NCBI GenBank assembly: GCA_029098225.1
Contig: JAQXNX010000011.1
Coordinates: forward strand, 62,001 to 126,000
Source of the DNA: Spirochaetales bacterium
GTDB lineage: Bacteria > Spirochaetota > Spirochaetia > Treponematales > Treponemataceae
DNA length: 64,000 nt
Direction: 5' to 3'
The stretch's first letter is position 1; every line of letters starts with the position of its first letter. A model generated the notes under the pieces. It did not search any database and was not told the DNA's origin. It was given only the letters and a program-made list of their open reading frames with translations. A program made the translations under genes and the position numbers. Shown piece by piece: positions 53,734-61,587 of the stretch.

Positions 53734-54660
53734 TTAATCTACATAAGGAATTTCTATATGCATCCTGTCCTTAGAAAGCTCAGCAGAAGGCCATACAGAT
53801 TTTGCTTCTTCAAGCAGAATTGAAAGCTCCTTATCTGTATAGCGCGGACTGTAATGTATCATGCACATTTTTTTTACATCTGCTTCTTTTGCAATTGCTG
53901 CAGCCTGCATTGCAGTCATATGTTTCTTTTCTTTTGCCTGATCAAGCAATTCCTGCTCGAACATTCCTTCGCAGACTAAAAGATCAGAATTACGGACTTC
54001 ATCAATAATAGAAGGTTTATAAAGAGTATCGGTTACAAAAGAAAATTTTCTTCCGCTACGTTTCTCTCCCATAACCATTTCCGGTTTTATGATTTTACCA
54101 TCTGAGGCTTCTACTTCTTCGCCATGCTGCAGCTTAGACCATAAGGGCCCGCAGGGAACGTTCAATTCTCTTGCAGTTTGAGGATTAAATTCTCCCGGTC
54201 TGTCATTTTCTTCCAGTGTATAGCCAACACAGGTTTTGGTATGTTCCAAAGGAAAACATCGGATTGAATAATCTTCTCCTGTATGGACTATACAAGGTGC
54301 TGTAATTTCTTTTACAACTATTGGATAATTAATATACATGTCTAAAACTTTGCGGCTGGTTTCAACATATTCTTTAATTTTTGGAGGTCCGTAAATATAT
54401 AAAGGTTCTGTCCTGTCTACCTGAGAAGAAAGCATTAAAATACCCGGTAATCCGGTAACATGATCGGCATGTGTATGAGATATGAAAATTGCTGAGATTT
54501 TTTTCCATTTTAGATTTAATCTTCTGAGACTGACCTGGGTACCTTCTCCACAATCAAATAAAAAAAGATCACCATCTCGTCTTAATAAAACAGAAGTCAG
54601 GTGTCTGTAAGGAAGCGGCATCATTCCGCCACAACCTAAAATAAACGCTTCCATATTCAT
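53734..54660 (-). CDS. rnz: Ribonuclease Z
   Basis: A 308-residue metallo-beta-lactamase-fold endonuclease that removes the 3' trailer of tRNA precursors. The zinc motif is SHTHADH (His62, His64, Asp66, His67). Other features are FILGCGGMMP at the start, FDCGEGTQVSLRR, GLPGILML, FPLEHTKTCVGY, and the later ligands in FVTDTLY and HMTAMQAAAIAKEA. Length fits the short form RNase Z. Since tRNAs here lack encoded CCA, RNase Z and the CCA-adding enzyme act in sequence. ATG 54660 lies 9 nt after a good promoter and has no ribosome site, so the leader is only about 2-3 nt; Met3 is the alternative start. Confidence 0.93.
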   Translation of the reverse strand: MNMEAFILGCGGMMPLPYRHLTSVLLRRDGDLFLFDCGEGTQVSLRRLNLKWKKISAIFISHTHADHVTGLPGILMLSSQVDRTEPLYIYGPPKIKEYVETSRKVLDMYINYPIVVKEITAPCIVHTGEDYSIRCFPLEHTKTCVGYTLEENDRPGEFNPQTARELNVPCGPLWSKLQHGEEVEASDGKIIKPEMVMGEKRSGRKFSFVTDTLYKPSIIDEVRNSDLLVCEGMFEQELLDQAKEKKHMTAMQAAAIAKEADVKKMCMIHYSPRYTDKELSILLEEAKSVWPSAELSKDRMHIEIPYVD

Positions 54661-54669
54661 ATCGCAAAG

Positions 54670-54698
54670 AATATATCAAAAATATTAAAATATGTCAT
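54670..54698 (-). promoter_or_regulatory. Promoter of rnz
   Basis: ATGACA (54693-54698), 17 bp, TATATT (54670-54675) on the minus strand: five of six consensus bases in each box. The ATG of rnz begins 9 nt after the -10 box, so the transcript is nearly leaderless. Confidence 0.65.
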
Positions 54699-54717
54699 TA
54701 ATATAAATAAATATACC

Positions 54718-54790
54718 CGGAAATCAATTTTACAGATTAATGTATAAAAAATATCGCATGAAGAATTACGGATTTCAAAACCGCACGCTA
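54718..54790. repeat. Intergenic segment matching element A
   Basis: 54718-54757 shares CGGAAATCA, TTTT and TATAAAAAATA in order with 34625-34667, allowing a 2-nt gap. 54773-54790 is an 18-nt perfect reverse complement of 34701-34718. The two matches are in opposite relative orientation, so the pieces are rearranged between the two sites. Confidence 0.65.
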
Positions 54791-54823
54791 CAGTTCTGTC
54801 GAATAGAGCAAAATTAAATAATT

Positions 54824-54945
54824 ACAAAAAGACTTCCGTTTCACGAATCTGAAAAGTCATAGGTTACGGGAAGCACCGCTTGAAGCGTAAGCTCGCTAAA
54901 ACCGTAAAATGACTTTTCATCTTCGTTACACTTGCGTCTTTTTGT
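54824..54945. repeat. Long nested palindrome (element B)
   Basis: Outer arms ACAAAAAGAC (54824-54833) and its complement (54936-54945) enclose an 11-bp perfect pair, TGAAAAGTCAT (54850-54860) and ATGACTTTTCA (54909-54919), then TTACGG/CCGTAA (54864-54869, 54902-54907). The tip contains AGCACCGCTTG, close to AGCACGGCTTG at 34468-34478. The whole can fold as one arm of about 122 nt. It ends 62 bp before the lipoprotein ATG. Confidence 0.65.
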
Positions 54946-54972
54946 CATAATTTATTAGCTATATTCGAAAAT

Positions 54973-55001
54973 TTGCAGATTTAATATTTTTGATGTATAT
55001 T
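54973..55001 (+). promoter_or_regulatory. Candidate promoter of the DUF3298 lipoprotein gene
   Basis: TTGCAG (54973-54978), 17 bp, TATATT (54996-55001), with ATG 6 nt later at 55008 (a second ATG at 55011). There is no Shine-Dalgarno sequence, so the message would be leaderless. Confidence 0.5.
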
Positions 55002-55007
55002 TTATAT

Positions 55008-55772
55008 ATGATGAATAATTCTTGCGGCTTAAATCTTAAGCGTTTTTTTAATGTTTTTTCTTTATTGATTTTTACTTTTTTGCTCTTTTCGTGTGTTACA
55101 AATCGTGTTGATGGCAATTCTGATGCTGAAAAAATAAAGAATGCAAAATATCAGATGGTTAATAAAAACGAAGAATTATATTATCTTGATACGCAGATTA
55201 AATATCCTGCTTTTGAAAATTATCCGGAATTCTCTAAAAGAATTGCAAATACTGTTGAATCTAACTGGAAGAGCTTTAAATCATACTGTAAGGAAGAATG
55301 GGATTCTATTAATCAATTAAATTCTATGGATGGTTCAAAAAGTCGTCTTCCTCCTTTTGAATATCTTGTTGAAGCAGAAGTAACATATTCTGATCAGTAT
55401 GTAAGTGTTTACCTTGAAACTTACATTTTTAATGGCGGAGCTCATGGTAATGTTGTTATTCAGACTTTCTGCTATGATACTCAGAATAAAACTTATGCAG
55501 ATATAACTAAAGCTACCGGATATTCTTACCAGCAGTTATCTGAAGCCTGTAAAAAAGCCCTTGTTAATAGACTTATAGATCAGGATCCTGCATTACCGGC
55601 TGTTCAAAGAGATACATTCATGCAGAATATTAATACTGAAGTGTTTCCTCAGGCATCAAATTTTGAAAAATTCACGCTTGATGGAAAAATTGTAAATATT
55701 TATTACGAGCCTTACAGCGTGGCTCCTTATTCTTACGGAATACAGGTAGTTTCTCTTAAATTTAAATATTGA
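55008..55772 (+). CDS. Lipoprotein with PdaC/DUF3298-type domains
   Basis: A 254-residue lipoprotein. The signal ends in the lipobox LFSC (Cys29). The first mature part (IKYPAFENYPEFSKRIANTV) resembles the DUF4163/PdaC module and the second (FCYDTQNKTYADITKATGY, later EPYSVAPYSYGIQVVSL) the DUF3298 module. This pair occurs in envelope proteins such as the sensor part of anti-sigma factors and next to deacetylases; no catalytic domain is present here. The frame is open to 54990, but the earlier ATGs lie inside the -10 region, so I use 55008. Its role is probably in envelope sensing or structure, by inference only. Confidence 0.75.
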   Translation: MMNNSCGLNLKRFFNVFSLLIFTFLLFSCVTNRVDGNSDAEKIKNAKYQMVNKNEELYYLDTQIKYPAFENYPEFSKRIANTVESNWKSFKSYCKEEWDSINQLNSMDGSKSRLPPFEYLVEAEVTYSDQYVSVYLETYIFNGGAHGNVVIQTFCYDTQNKTYADITKATGYSYQQLSEACKKALVNRLIDQDPALPAVQRDTFMQNINTEVFPQASNFEKFTLDGKIVNIYYEPYSVAPYSYGIQVVSLKFKY

Positions 55773-55802
55773 GATTTTATTTCATTTTCTATATAATACC
55801 TT

Positions 55803-55833
55803 GAATCTTTTTCAGGCGGCTTGAAAAAGATTC
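55803..55833 (+). terminator. Hairpin after the DUF3298 lipoprotein gene
   Basis: A 12-bp perfect stem (GAATCTTTTTCA and TGAAAAAGATTC) with a 7-nt G+C-rich loop (GGCGGCT), 30 bp past the stop. No clean U-tract follows on the plus strand (CTTATTAAAA), so it may be a weak terminator or a regulatory hairpin ahead of the next gene. Confidence 0.5.
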
Positions 55834-55908
55834 CTTATTAAAAAATGTATAAATGGTTATAAAAGTTTTTTAAGAATTATTATTACACCATTTTTTGTGA
55901 GGTTTTAT

Positions 55909-56112
55909 ATGCAGAAGAAAATATATGTAGTTGGTATGTTTGATGACGCAACTGCAACAAAAGTTAGCGACGCTGTTAAAGCTGTTGCCAGCGTAACAAA
56001 TGTTGTTGCAAGTTGTGAAAAATCTCAGGTTCTGGTTGATTATGATGATGCTGGAGCAGAAGCAGCAATTAATGCGGCAATTTCTGGCTGTGGTGTTGAT
56101 GTATTAGGCTAA
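55909..56112 (+). CDS. HMA-like small protein lacking the metal-binding cysteines
   Basis: A 67-residue protein with the beta-alpha-beta-beta-alpha-beta pattern of heavy-metal-associated domains (KIYVVGMFDDATATKVSDAV, later VTNVVASCEKSQVLVDYD). The HMA loop normally reads G-M-T-C-x-x-C; here it is G-M-F-D-D-A-T, so both ligand cysteines are missing. The only cysteines are in ASCEK and SGCG, not in the loop. Metal binding is therefore doubtful and the fold call is an inference. The start is ATG 55909, with GTGAGG six nt upstream; a GTG at 55897 is part of that site. It lies 5 bp before the 2-hydroxyacid dehydrogenase gene, so the two are co-transcribed. Confidence 0.7.
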   Translation: MQKKIYVVGMFDDATATKVSDAVKAVASVTNVVASCEKSQVLVDYDDAGAEAAINAAISGCGVDVLG

Positions 56113-56117
56113 GAGCC

Positions 56118-57062
56118 ATGATTCTAAAAATTCTAGATGGTCATGCAGATAATCCCGGCGATTTAAGCTGGGATTCTTTTAACCAGTTTGCTGATGTTAC
56201 AGTTTATGACAGAACAACTCTGGAAAACATTGTAACACGAAGTATTGATGCGGACGCCATTTTTATAAATAAGGTTTCTGTTACAGAACAGGTTTTGGAG
56301 CAGCTGCCTAAACTTCGTTATATAGGAGTCTGTGCAACCGGTTATAATGTTGTAGATATTACTGCCTGTAAAAAAAGAGGCATTATTGTAACAAATATTC
56401 CTTCATATAGTACAGATTCTGTTGCACAGCATGTATTTGCCTTAATCACTTATTTTACTAATCATGTAGCTTTGCATAATCAGTCTGTTCAAAATGGAGA
56501 TTGGATTACTGCAAAAGATTTTGTTTACTGGAAAGAACCTCTTACTGAACTTGCCGGAAAAACAATGGGAATTTTCGGATATGGAAATATAGGCAGCAAA
56601 GTTGCTCAGATTGCTAAAGCATTTGGTATGAATGTTATCTGTAATTCAAGAACTAAAAAGCCAGACATGCCGGAATTTGTCAGTTTTGAAGAATTGCTTT
56701 CCAGATCTGATTTTTTAAGTCTTCATGCACCGTTAACTGAACAGACTCAAAATATTATTAATAAAAAAACTCTTTCATTAATGAAAAAATCTGCAATTTT
56801 AATAAATACTGCGAGAGGCGGATTTGTTGTAGAAAAAGATATGGCTGAGGCTTTAAATAATAAAATGATTGCAGGTTTTGCGGCAGATGTAGTTGCTCAT
56901 GAGCCGATGAATAAAGACTGCCCTCTTCTTGGCTGCCCGAATTGCGTATTAACTCCACATATTGCCTGGGCTCCAAAAGAAACAAGAGCCCGTCTGATAG
57001 ACATTGCATTCGAAAACTTCAAGGCCTGGCTTGAAGGTAAGCCGATTAATGTTGTAAGTTGA
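56118..57062 (+). CDS. D-2-hydroxyacid dehydrogenase (hydroxypyruvate/glycerate type)
   Basis: A 314-residue NAD(P)-dependent dehydrogenase. The Rossmann motif is FGYGNIG (153-159), with MGIFGYGNIGSK around it. The catalytic triad is Arg233 (NTARGG), Glu262 (AHEP) and His281 (TPHIAW). The N-terminal region CATGYNVVDITACKKRGI is typical of glycerate dehydrogenase/hydroxypyruvate reductase. Aromatic or lactate-type dehydrogenases of the family are less likely but not excluded. Cytoplasmic. The gene follows the cysteine-less HMA-like gene by 5 bp and is followed by a bidirectional terminator. Confidence 0.9.
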   Translation: MILKILDGHADNPGDLSWDSFNQFADVTVYDRTTLENIVTRSIDADAIFINKVSVTEQVLEQLPKLRYIGVCATGYNVVDITACKKRGIIVTNIPSYSTDSVAQHVFALITYFTNHVALHNQSVQNGDWITAKDFVYWKEPLTELAGKTMGIFGYGNIGSKVAQIAKAFGMNVICNSRTKKPDMPEFVSFEELLSRSDFLSLHAPLTEQTQNIINKKTLSLMKKSAILINTARGGFVVEKDMAEALNNKMIAGFAADVVAHEPMNKDCPLLGCPNCVLTPHIAWAPKETRARLIDIAFENFKAWLEGKPINVVS

Positions 57063-57085
57063 GCATTTTTCCAAAACAAAAATGC
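57063..57085 (+). terminator. Small hairpin after the dehydrogenase gene
   Basis: GCATTTTT (57063-57070) and AAAAATGC (57078-57085) form an 8-bp perfect stem with a 7-nt loop, starting at the base after the stop codon. It precedes a stronger hairpin and may act with it. Confidence 0.45.
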
Positions 57086-57088
57086 GCC

Positions 57089-57126
57089 AAAGAAATCAAT
57101 ATTATTTTAACAATATTGATTTCTTT
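57089..57126. terminator. Bidirectional terminator between convergent genes
   Basis: A 15-bp perfect inverted repeat (AAAGAAATCAATATT at 57089-57103 and its complement at 57112-57126) with an 8-nt loop. T-rich tails extend on both strands. It lies between the dehydrogenase and the cation-efflux gene, whose stop codon follows at once. Confidence 0.8.
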
Positions 57127-58245
57127 TTAATCACTTATATCAATATCAAACTGAACCTGAACATCAAAATCAGGATAAGCCTCTTTTACATCATTTACAA
57201 CGTGTTCAAACATTTCCTTCATGTTTCTGGCTTCAAATGAAACAATAATATCAAAGCGCATTGTTTTTGTATTTAAATCTACATAAAAACCATGCATCTG
57301 TAAAATTTCTTTATGTTCCATTACAATTTTACATACTCTTTCTCGAATTAAAGCCGATTCATCATGTTTTGTATTTACCGAATAAATGCCTATTGCAGAC
57401 ATTATAATTCCATTTTTACAATAAACTTCGTTGGAAATTTTTCTTGAAACTTCATCAATTTTATCTGCAGACCAGGTATCCGGAATTTCAATATGTGCTG
57501 AACCTATATGATTATTCGGGCCATAGTTATTTAATACCAGATCGTAGGCTCCATAAATTTCAGGATCAACAGATTTGATTGTTTGTTTTACCTGTTTTGA
57601 AATATCAGAATCAATTCTTTCTCCAAGAATTTTGCTGATTGTTTCTTTCAAAGTTTCTATACCGGCTTTTATGATGGCAAAAGAAATCAAGACTCCAAGC
57701 CATGCTTCAAGAGAAATATGCCAGATTAAAAAAATTACTGCCGCAATAAGAGTAGATGCAGAAATAATTGAATCCATAAGAGCATCTTTTCCGCTTGCTA
57801 TAAGAGAATCTGATTTCAATTTTTTTCCGTTAGCTTTTACATAAAGTCCAAGAATTATTTTTACAAAAACTGCAACAGCGATAATAATAAGCGTAATATA
57901 TGAATAATCCGGTTCAACAGGACTTAGTATTTTTTTTATAGATTCAGTTAATGAAGTAATTCCTGCATAAAGAATGATAATACCAATTACAAGCGCAGAT
58001 ATATACTCTACCCGTCCATGACCAAGAGGATGTTTTTTATCTGCGGGTTTAAGAGCTATTTTTGTTCCTATAATTGTAATTGCAGAAGAAAGAACATCAC
58101 TAAGATTATTTACCGAATCGAGTATAATAGCGATTGAATTTGAAAAAAATCCTATCAGTGCTTTGAATGTTGCAAGAAAAACATTAACAATAATTCCTGC
58201 AATGCTTGTTTTTATTATTTTTTTTTCTCTAACTAATAAATCCAT
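57127..58245 (-). CDS. Cation diffusion facilitator, probable Mn2+-type
   Basis: A 372-residue CDF exporter with six hydrophobic helices in the first ~210 residues and a C-terminal cytoplasmic domain (~90 residues or more) that senses metal. In TM2 the pattern is D-S-V-N-N-L-S-D, placing Asn46 where Zn-type transporters have His and ending in Asp50. In TM5 the motif is KDALMDS, so D-x-x-x-D. The combination N, D, D, D is the one reported for Mn2+ exporters such as MntE; this is an inference. HPLGHGRVEY follows TM2 as usual. The last ~80 residues form the dimerisation domain. It is alone before the GH31 gene, 25 bp away. Confidence 0.85.
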   Translation of the reverse strand: MDLLVREKKIIKTSIAGIIVNVFLATFKALIGFFSNSIAIILDSVNNLSDVLSSAITIIGTKIALKPADKKHPLGHGRVEYISALVIGIIILYAGITSLTESIKKILSPVEPDYSYITLIIIAVAVFVKIILGLYVKANGKKLKSDSLIASGKDALMDSIISASTLIAAVIFLIWHISLEAWLGVLISFAIIKAGIETLKETISKILGERIDSDISKQVKQTIKSVDPEIYGAYDLVLNNYGPNNHIGSAHIEIPDTWSADKIDEVSRKISNEVYCKNGIIMSAIGIYSVNTKHDESALIRERVCKIVMEHKEILQMHGFYVDLNTKTMRFDIIVSFEARNMKEMFEHVVNDVKEAYPDFDVQVQFDIDISD

Positions 58246-58269
58246 TTTTATTATACTCCAAAATATAAA

Positions 58270-60258
58270 TTAATTTTTTTGAAACACCGGAATGCAGTCT
58301 AGAGGTGCATCTACAGAAATTGTTTTGCCTCCCTCATAAATTTTTCCATCGTTAATATTTTTCCAACTGCCTTCCGGAAGATAAACTTCTCGTTTAAATG
58401 TTTGAGGTGTAAGAACAGGTGCTACAAGGTATTCAGAGCCAAACATATACTGATCTCTAAGATTCCAGCATTTTTCATCCTGAGGAAATTCGTAGAACAT
58501 TGTTCGCATTGCAGGACTTCCGTTTTCGCTGGCCTCTTTCATAAGCTTTGTTGTATAAGGTTTGATTATTTCTCTAAGCTTAATCTGGGCTTCCATAATT
58601 TTCTGGGCCTTTTCTCCATAGCTCCAGATTTCGTTATCACGGCCTGTAAATAAATATCCTCCTCCATAACCTCTTTGAGTGTCTTTATCGAGTAATGGTA
58701 TATCATGTGGATCACGGTCGCCGTGGAGTCTTAAAATTGGTGTGAATACTGCCCATTCAAACCAGCGAATTAAAAGTTCTTTGAATTCTTCTGTACGGAC
58801 ATCGCCATACATAAAGCCGCCGATATCTGTAGTCCACCATGGAATACCTGCAAGTCCCATATTCAGTCCCTGAACTACAGAATCCTGAAGGCATTCCCAG
58901 GTAGACTGGATATCTCCATTCCAGATTACCTGATTATATTTCTGACTGCCAGCCCAGCAGCAGCGTTCCAGGTTTACAAAATTTGTTTTTCCCATTGCCT
59001 TCATTCCGTCATAAAAGCAGCGGCTGTACATCTGCGGATATATATTTGAGCATTGCAGGCCGTTTCCCATCTGGTAGCGGAAATTTGCAAAATCATAAAC
59101 ATTAAAATCTGGTTCAGAATTATCAAGCCAGAACATATCAATTCCGTAATCTGCATAATTCTTTTTGCAGATATTCCATAAATATTCACGGGCTTCCGGA
59201 TTAGTTGCATCAAAAGTCAGACAGTCTCCCTGCCAGTCATAAGTCTGATTGCTTCCACGCTCTGTTCTAACCAGATAACCTTTTTCCTGCATTTCATAAA
59301 AGTGAGAACATTTTTTATCTACGTTAGGCCAAACACTTACCATTACTTTAGTGCCCATTTCATGAAGTTCATTGCACATCGCTTTTGGATCAGGCCAGTA
59401 TTCTTTATCAAAACACCAGTCTCCCTGTCGTGGCCAGTGAAAAAAGTCAATTACAATAACGTCCAGATGAATTCCCATTTCTTTATAACGGCGTGCAACA
59501 GAAAGAACTTCTTCCTGAGTCCGGTAACGAAGCTTACACTGCCAGAAACCAAGATAATCTTCTGTAAGTGCCGGAGCGCGACCAACTGCTGCTGTATATT
59601 TTTCAATAATTTCTGCTGGTGTTTCTCCGGCTGTAATCCAGTAATCCATTTCTTTTGTGCTGCGTGCATGCCATTCTGTAAGATTTTTTGCAAAGGTTAC
59701 ATGACCAACGGCCGGATTATTCCATAAAAATCCGTAACCAAGATTAGAAACTGCAAATGGAATGGAAATCTGACTGTTTCTTTGTGCAAGCTCAAGAGTA
59801 CAGCCTTTCATGTCCAGATAAGGAGACGGATACTGCCCCATACCAAAAATTTTTTCATTATCATTAGGATTAAAGCGGACTGTAAGTTCATAATCTCCGC
59901 CGATTATTCCCTGGAACTGACGGTTAATTATTTTTATAGCGCAGCTTTCTTTTGAAGCAGTAGGATCATACATGCGGTAATATTCGCTTAAGATAAGCTC
60001 TTTATTTTTATAAAAAGAAATTACGCCATTATTGTTGAGTTTTGCTTCAAGAATTCCATTTTTTATTGAAGCACCGCCCTCGTGTACATCAATTTTTGCT
60101 GTACAATGATTAATCTTTTCTGTAAGGGCAACATCATGGTCAATAAAAGATGGTTCAAGAGTTGAACGCACGCGGAAAGAATCTTTTCCCCATGGTTCAA
60201 TCATTAAAGTTTCATTACCCTTTTTAAATACAAGAGCATTTTTTGCTTCTAAAAACAT
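58270..60258 (-). CDS. GH31 family alpha-glycosidase (xylosidase-like)
   Basis: A 662-residue glycoside hydrolase of family 31. The catalytic nucleophile lies in MFWLDNSEPDF (Asp after WL), near residue 375, and the acid/base in HGDRDPH. The core (DVIVIDFFHWPRQGDW, EYWPDPKAM, YADYGIDMFWLDNSEPD) is close to alpha-xylosidase YicI-type enzymes, but substrate preference (xylose or glucose) cannot be fixed. I see no signal peptide, so it is probably cytoplasmic and acts on imported oligosaccharides. The ATG at 60258 is chosen because GGAGG lies 11 nt upstream; a TTG at 60276 overlaps this site. No transporter gene is adjacent. Confidence 0.87.
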   Translation of the reverse strand: MFLEAKNALVFKKGNETLMIEPWGKDSFRVRSTLEPSFIDHDVALTEKINHCTAKIDVHEGGASIKNGILEAKLNNNGVISFYKNKELILSEYYRMYDPTASKESCAIKIINRQFQGIIGGDYELTVRFNPNDNEKIFGMGQYPSPYLDMKGCTLELAQRNSQISIPFAVSNLGYGFLWNNPAVGHVTFAKNLTEWHARSTKEMDYWITAGETPAEIIEKYTAAVGRAPALTEDYLGFWQCKLRYRTQEEVLSVARRYKEMGIHLDVIVIDFFHWPRQGDWCFDKEYWPDPKAMCNELHEMGTKVMVSVWPNVDKKCSHFYEMQEKGYLVRTERGSNQTYDWQGDCLTFDATNPEAREYLWNICKKNYADYGIDMFWLDNSEPDFNVYDFANFRYQMGNGLQCSNIYPQMYSRCFYDGMKAMGKTNFVNLERCCWAGSQKYNQVIWNGDIQSTWECLQDSVVQGLNMGLAGIPWWTTDIGGFMYGDVRTEEFKELLIRWFEWAVFTPILRLHGDRDPHDIPLLDKDTQRGYGGGYLFTGRDNEIWSYGEKAQKIMEAQIKLREIIKPYTTKLMKEASENGSPAMRTMFYEFPQDEKCWNLRDQYMFGSEYLVAPVLTPQTFKREVYLPEGSWKNINDGKIYEGGKTISVDAPLDCIPVFQKN

Positions 60259-60322
60259 AATATAAAATTCCTCCAAACAATGCAGAATTTGTCAGTGCAT
60301 TCAGTTTGTAAGATATATTATA

Positions 60323-61480
60323 TTATTCTTTTATGTATCGAACAACTCTTTTGCTTAAAGAAGTAAGAACTTCGTAAGAAATTGTATTTCCAAGCTTTGC
60401 AAGATCATCGGCAGTTGTTAAGGCTCCGCTTTCTTCCGGACCAAAAATAAGGACCTTATCCCAGAGTTTTACATCAGGATTATCTTTACCAATATCAACC
60501 ATACACTGGTCCATGCAGATTCTTCCAACAACCGGATATTTTTTCCCGTTAATTGTTACAAGTAAACCTGGAGAAAATCTTCTTAAAAGTCCATCAGCAT
60601 AACCTACAGGTAATACTGCTATATCGGTTTCTTTTGAAGTTTTCCAGGTGCAGCCATAAGATACCGTTTTGCCTTTAGGAAATCTTCTGATTGCTACAAC
60701 TTCTGTTTCAAAAGACATAACGGGCTTAAGCAGAATATTTTTTCCTTTTGATTTTAAATATTTCCTTGTAATTTCATCCGGATAATAGCCATAAGCAATA
60801 ATTCCGGCTCTAATCATATCAAAATGCATTTCGGGATTATTTAAAATTGCTGCACTGTTTGCACATGAACAGATTCCAGGATTAATACCTTCCTTTTTTA
60901 CATTTTCTACAGCCAGACAAAAAGCTTCATACTGCTGTTTTGTAAATTTCTGTGCATTTGAAGAAAGCGAGTCTGAAAGAGCAAAATGAGTAGCCATTCC
61001 ACCAAGATGTAAATTTCCTGAATCTTCAATCAGTCTGGCCTGTTTTCCCGCTTCCTGTGGATAACAGCCGATTCTGCCCATTCCGGTATCAATTGCAAGA
61101 TGAACTTCAAATTTATTCTGTAATTTAATTTTTTTTGCAGCTTCGTTAATGCAGTTAATATACTCTTTTGAAAAAACCAGCGGAGTAATATTATATTCAA
61201 ACAGTTCGTCCATTTCTCCGGGAGTACATAGACTTAAAAGAAGAAGCTGCAGCTCTATTCCATTTTTTCTTAATTCTATTCCTTCATCAACTGTAGCAAT
61301 TGCAAGACTGGAAACTCCACATTCCTGTGCAATCTTTGCAGCAAGAACAGCATTATGACCATAGCCATCAGCTTTTACTGCCAGACAAATTTTTGTATTT
61401 TCTGAAAGAAGGCTTTTTATCTGTAAAATATTATTTCTAAGATTTTCTTTGTAAATATAGGCTTTTGTACATCGACTCAT
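60323..61480 (-). CDS. alr: Alanine racemase
   Basis: A 385-residue PLP enzyme that makes D-alanine for peptidoglycan. The PLP lysine is in AVKADGYGHNA (Lys36), the catalytic tyrosine in KTVSYGCTW, and the family segments MGRIGCYP, RAGIIAYGYYP and VVGRICMDQCMVDIG are all present. Length fits Alr. The ATG at 61480 lies 11 nt after a TATAGT box, with only a weak GTGGA before it, so the leader is short. It stands beside GH31 with a 64-bp gap. It joins mrdA, mltG and the FemAB-like gene as a peptidoglycan gene in this window. Confidence 0.95.
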   Translation of the reverse strand: MSRCTKAYIYKENLRNNILQIKSLLSENTKICLAVKADGYGHNAVLAAKIAQECGVSSLAIATVDEGIELRKNGIELQLLLLSLCTPGEMDELFEYNITPLVFSKEYINCINEAAKKIKLQNKFEVHLAIDTGMGRIGCYPQEAGKQARLIEDSGNLHLGGMATHFALSDSLSSNAQKFTKQQYEAFCLAVENVKKEGINPGICSCANSAAILNNPEMHFDMIRAGIIAYGYYPDEITRKYLKSKGKNILLKPVMSFETEVVAIRRFPKGKTVSYGCTWKTSKETDIAVLPVGYADGLLRRFSPGLLVTINGKKYPVVGRICMDQCMVDIGKDNPDVKLWDKVLIFGPEESGALTTADDLAKLGNTISYEVLTSLSKRVVRYIKE

Positions 61481-61587
61481 AATTAAAATCCACTATAACA
61501 AATTTTTTATAATTTTTCATTATATATATTGTAAAAATCGGCATTTCACAATAAAATTAGAAGGAATTTATTCAAAAGAGAGAAAAA

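Larger units (their letters stand above)
54661..55007. other. 347-bp intergenic region between divergent rnz and a lipoprotein gene
   Basis: No coding potential seen. From left to right it holds the rnz promoter (54670-54698), a segment similar to element A (54718-54790), a long nested hairpin (54824-54945) and a promoter for the lipoprotein gene (54973-55001). The middle is richer in G+C than its flanks. Confidence 0.7.

Noticed and set aside
60259..60276. TTG start for the GH31 enzyme
   Set aside because: The TTG overlaps the GGAGG ribosome site of the ATG at 60258.
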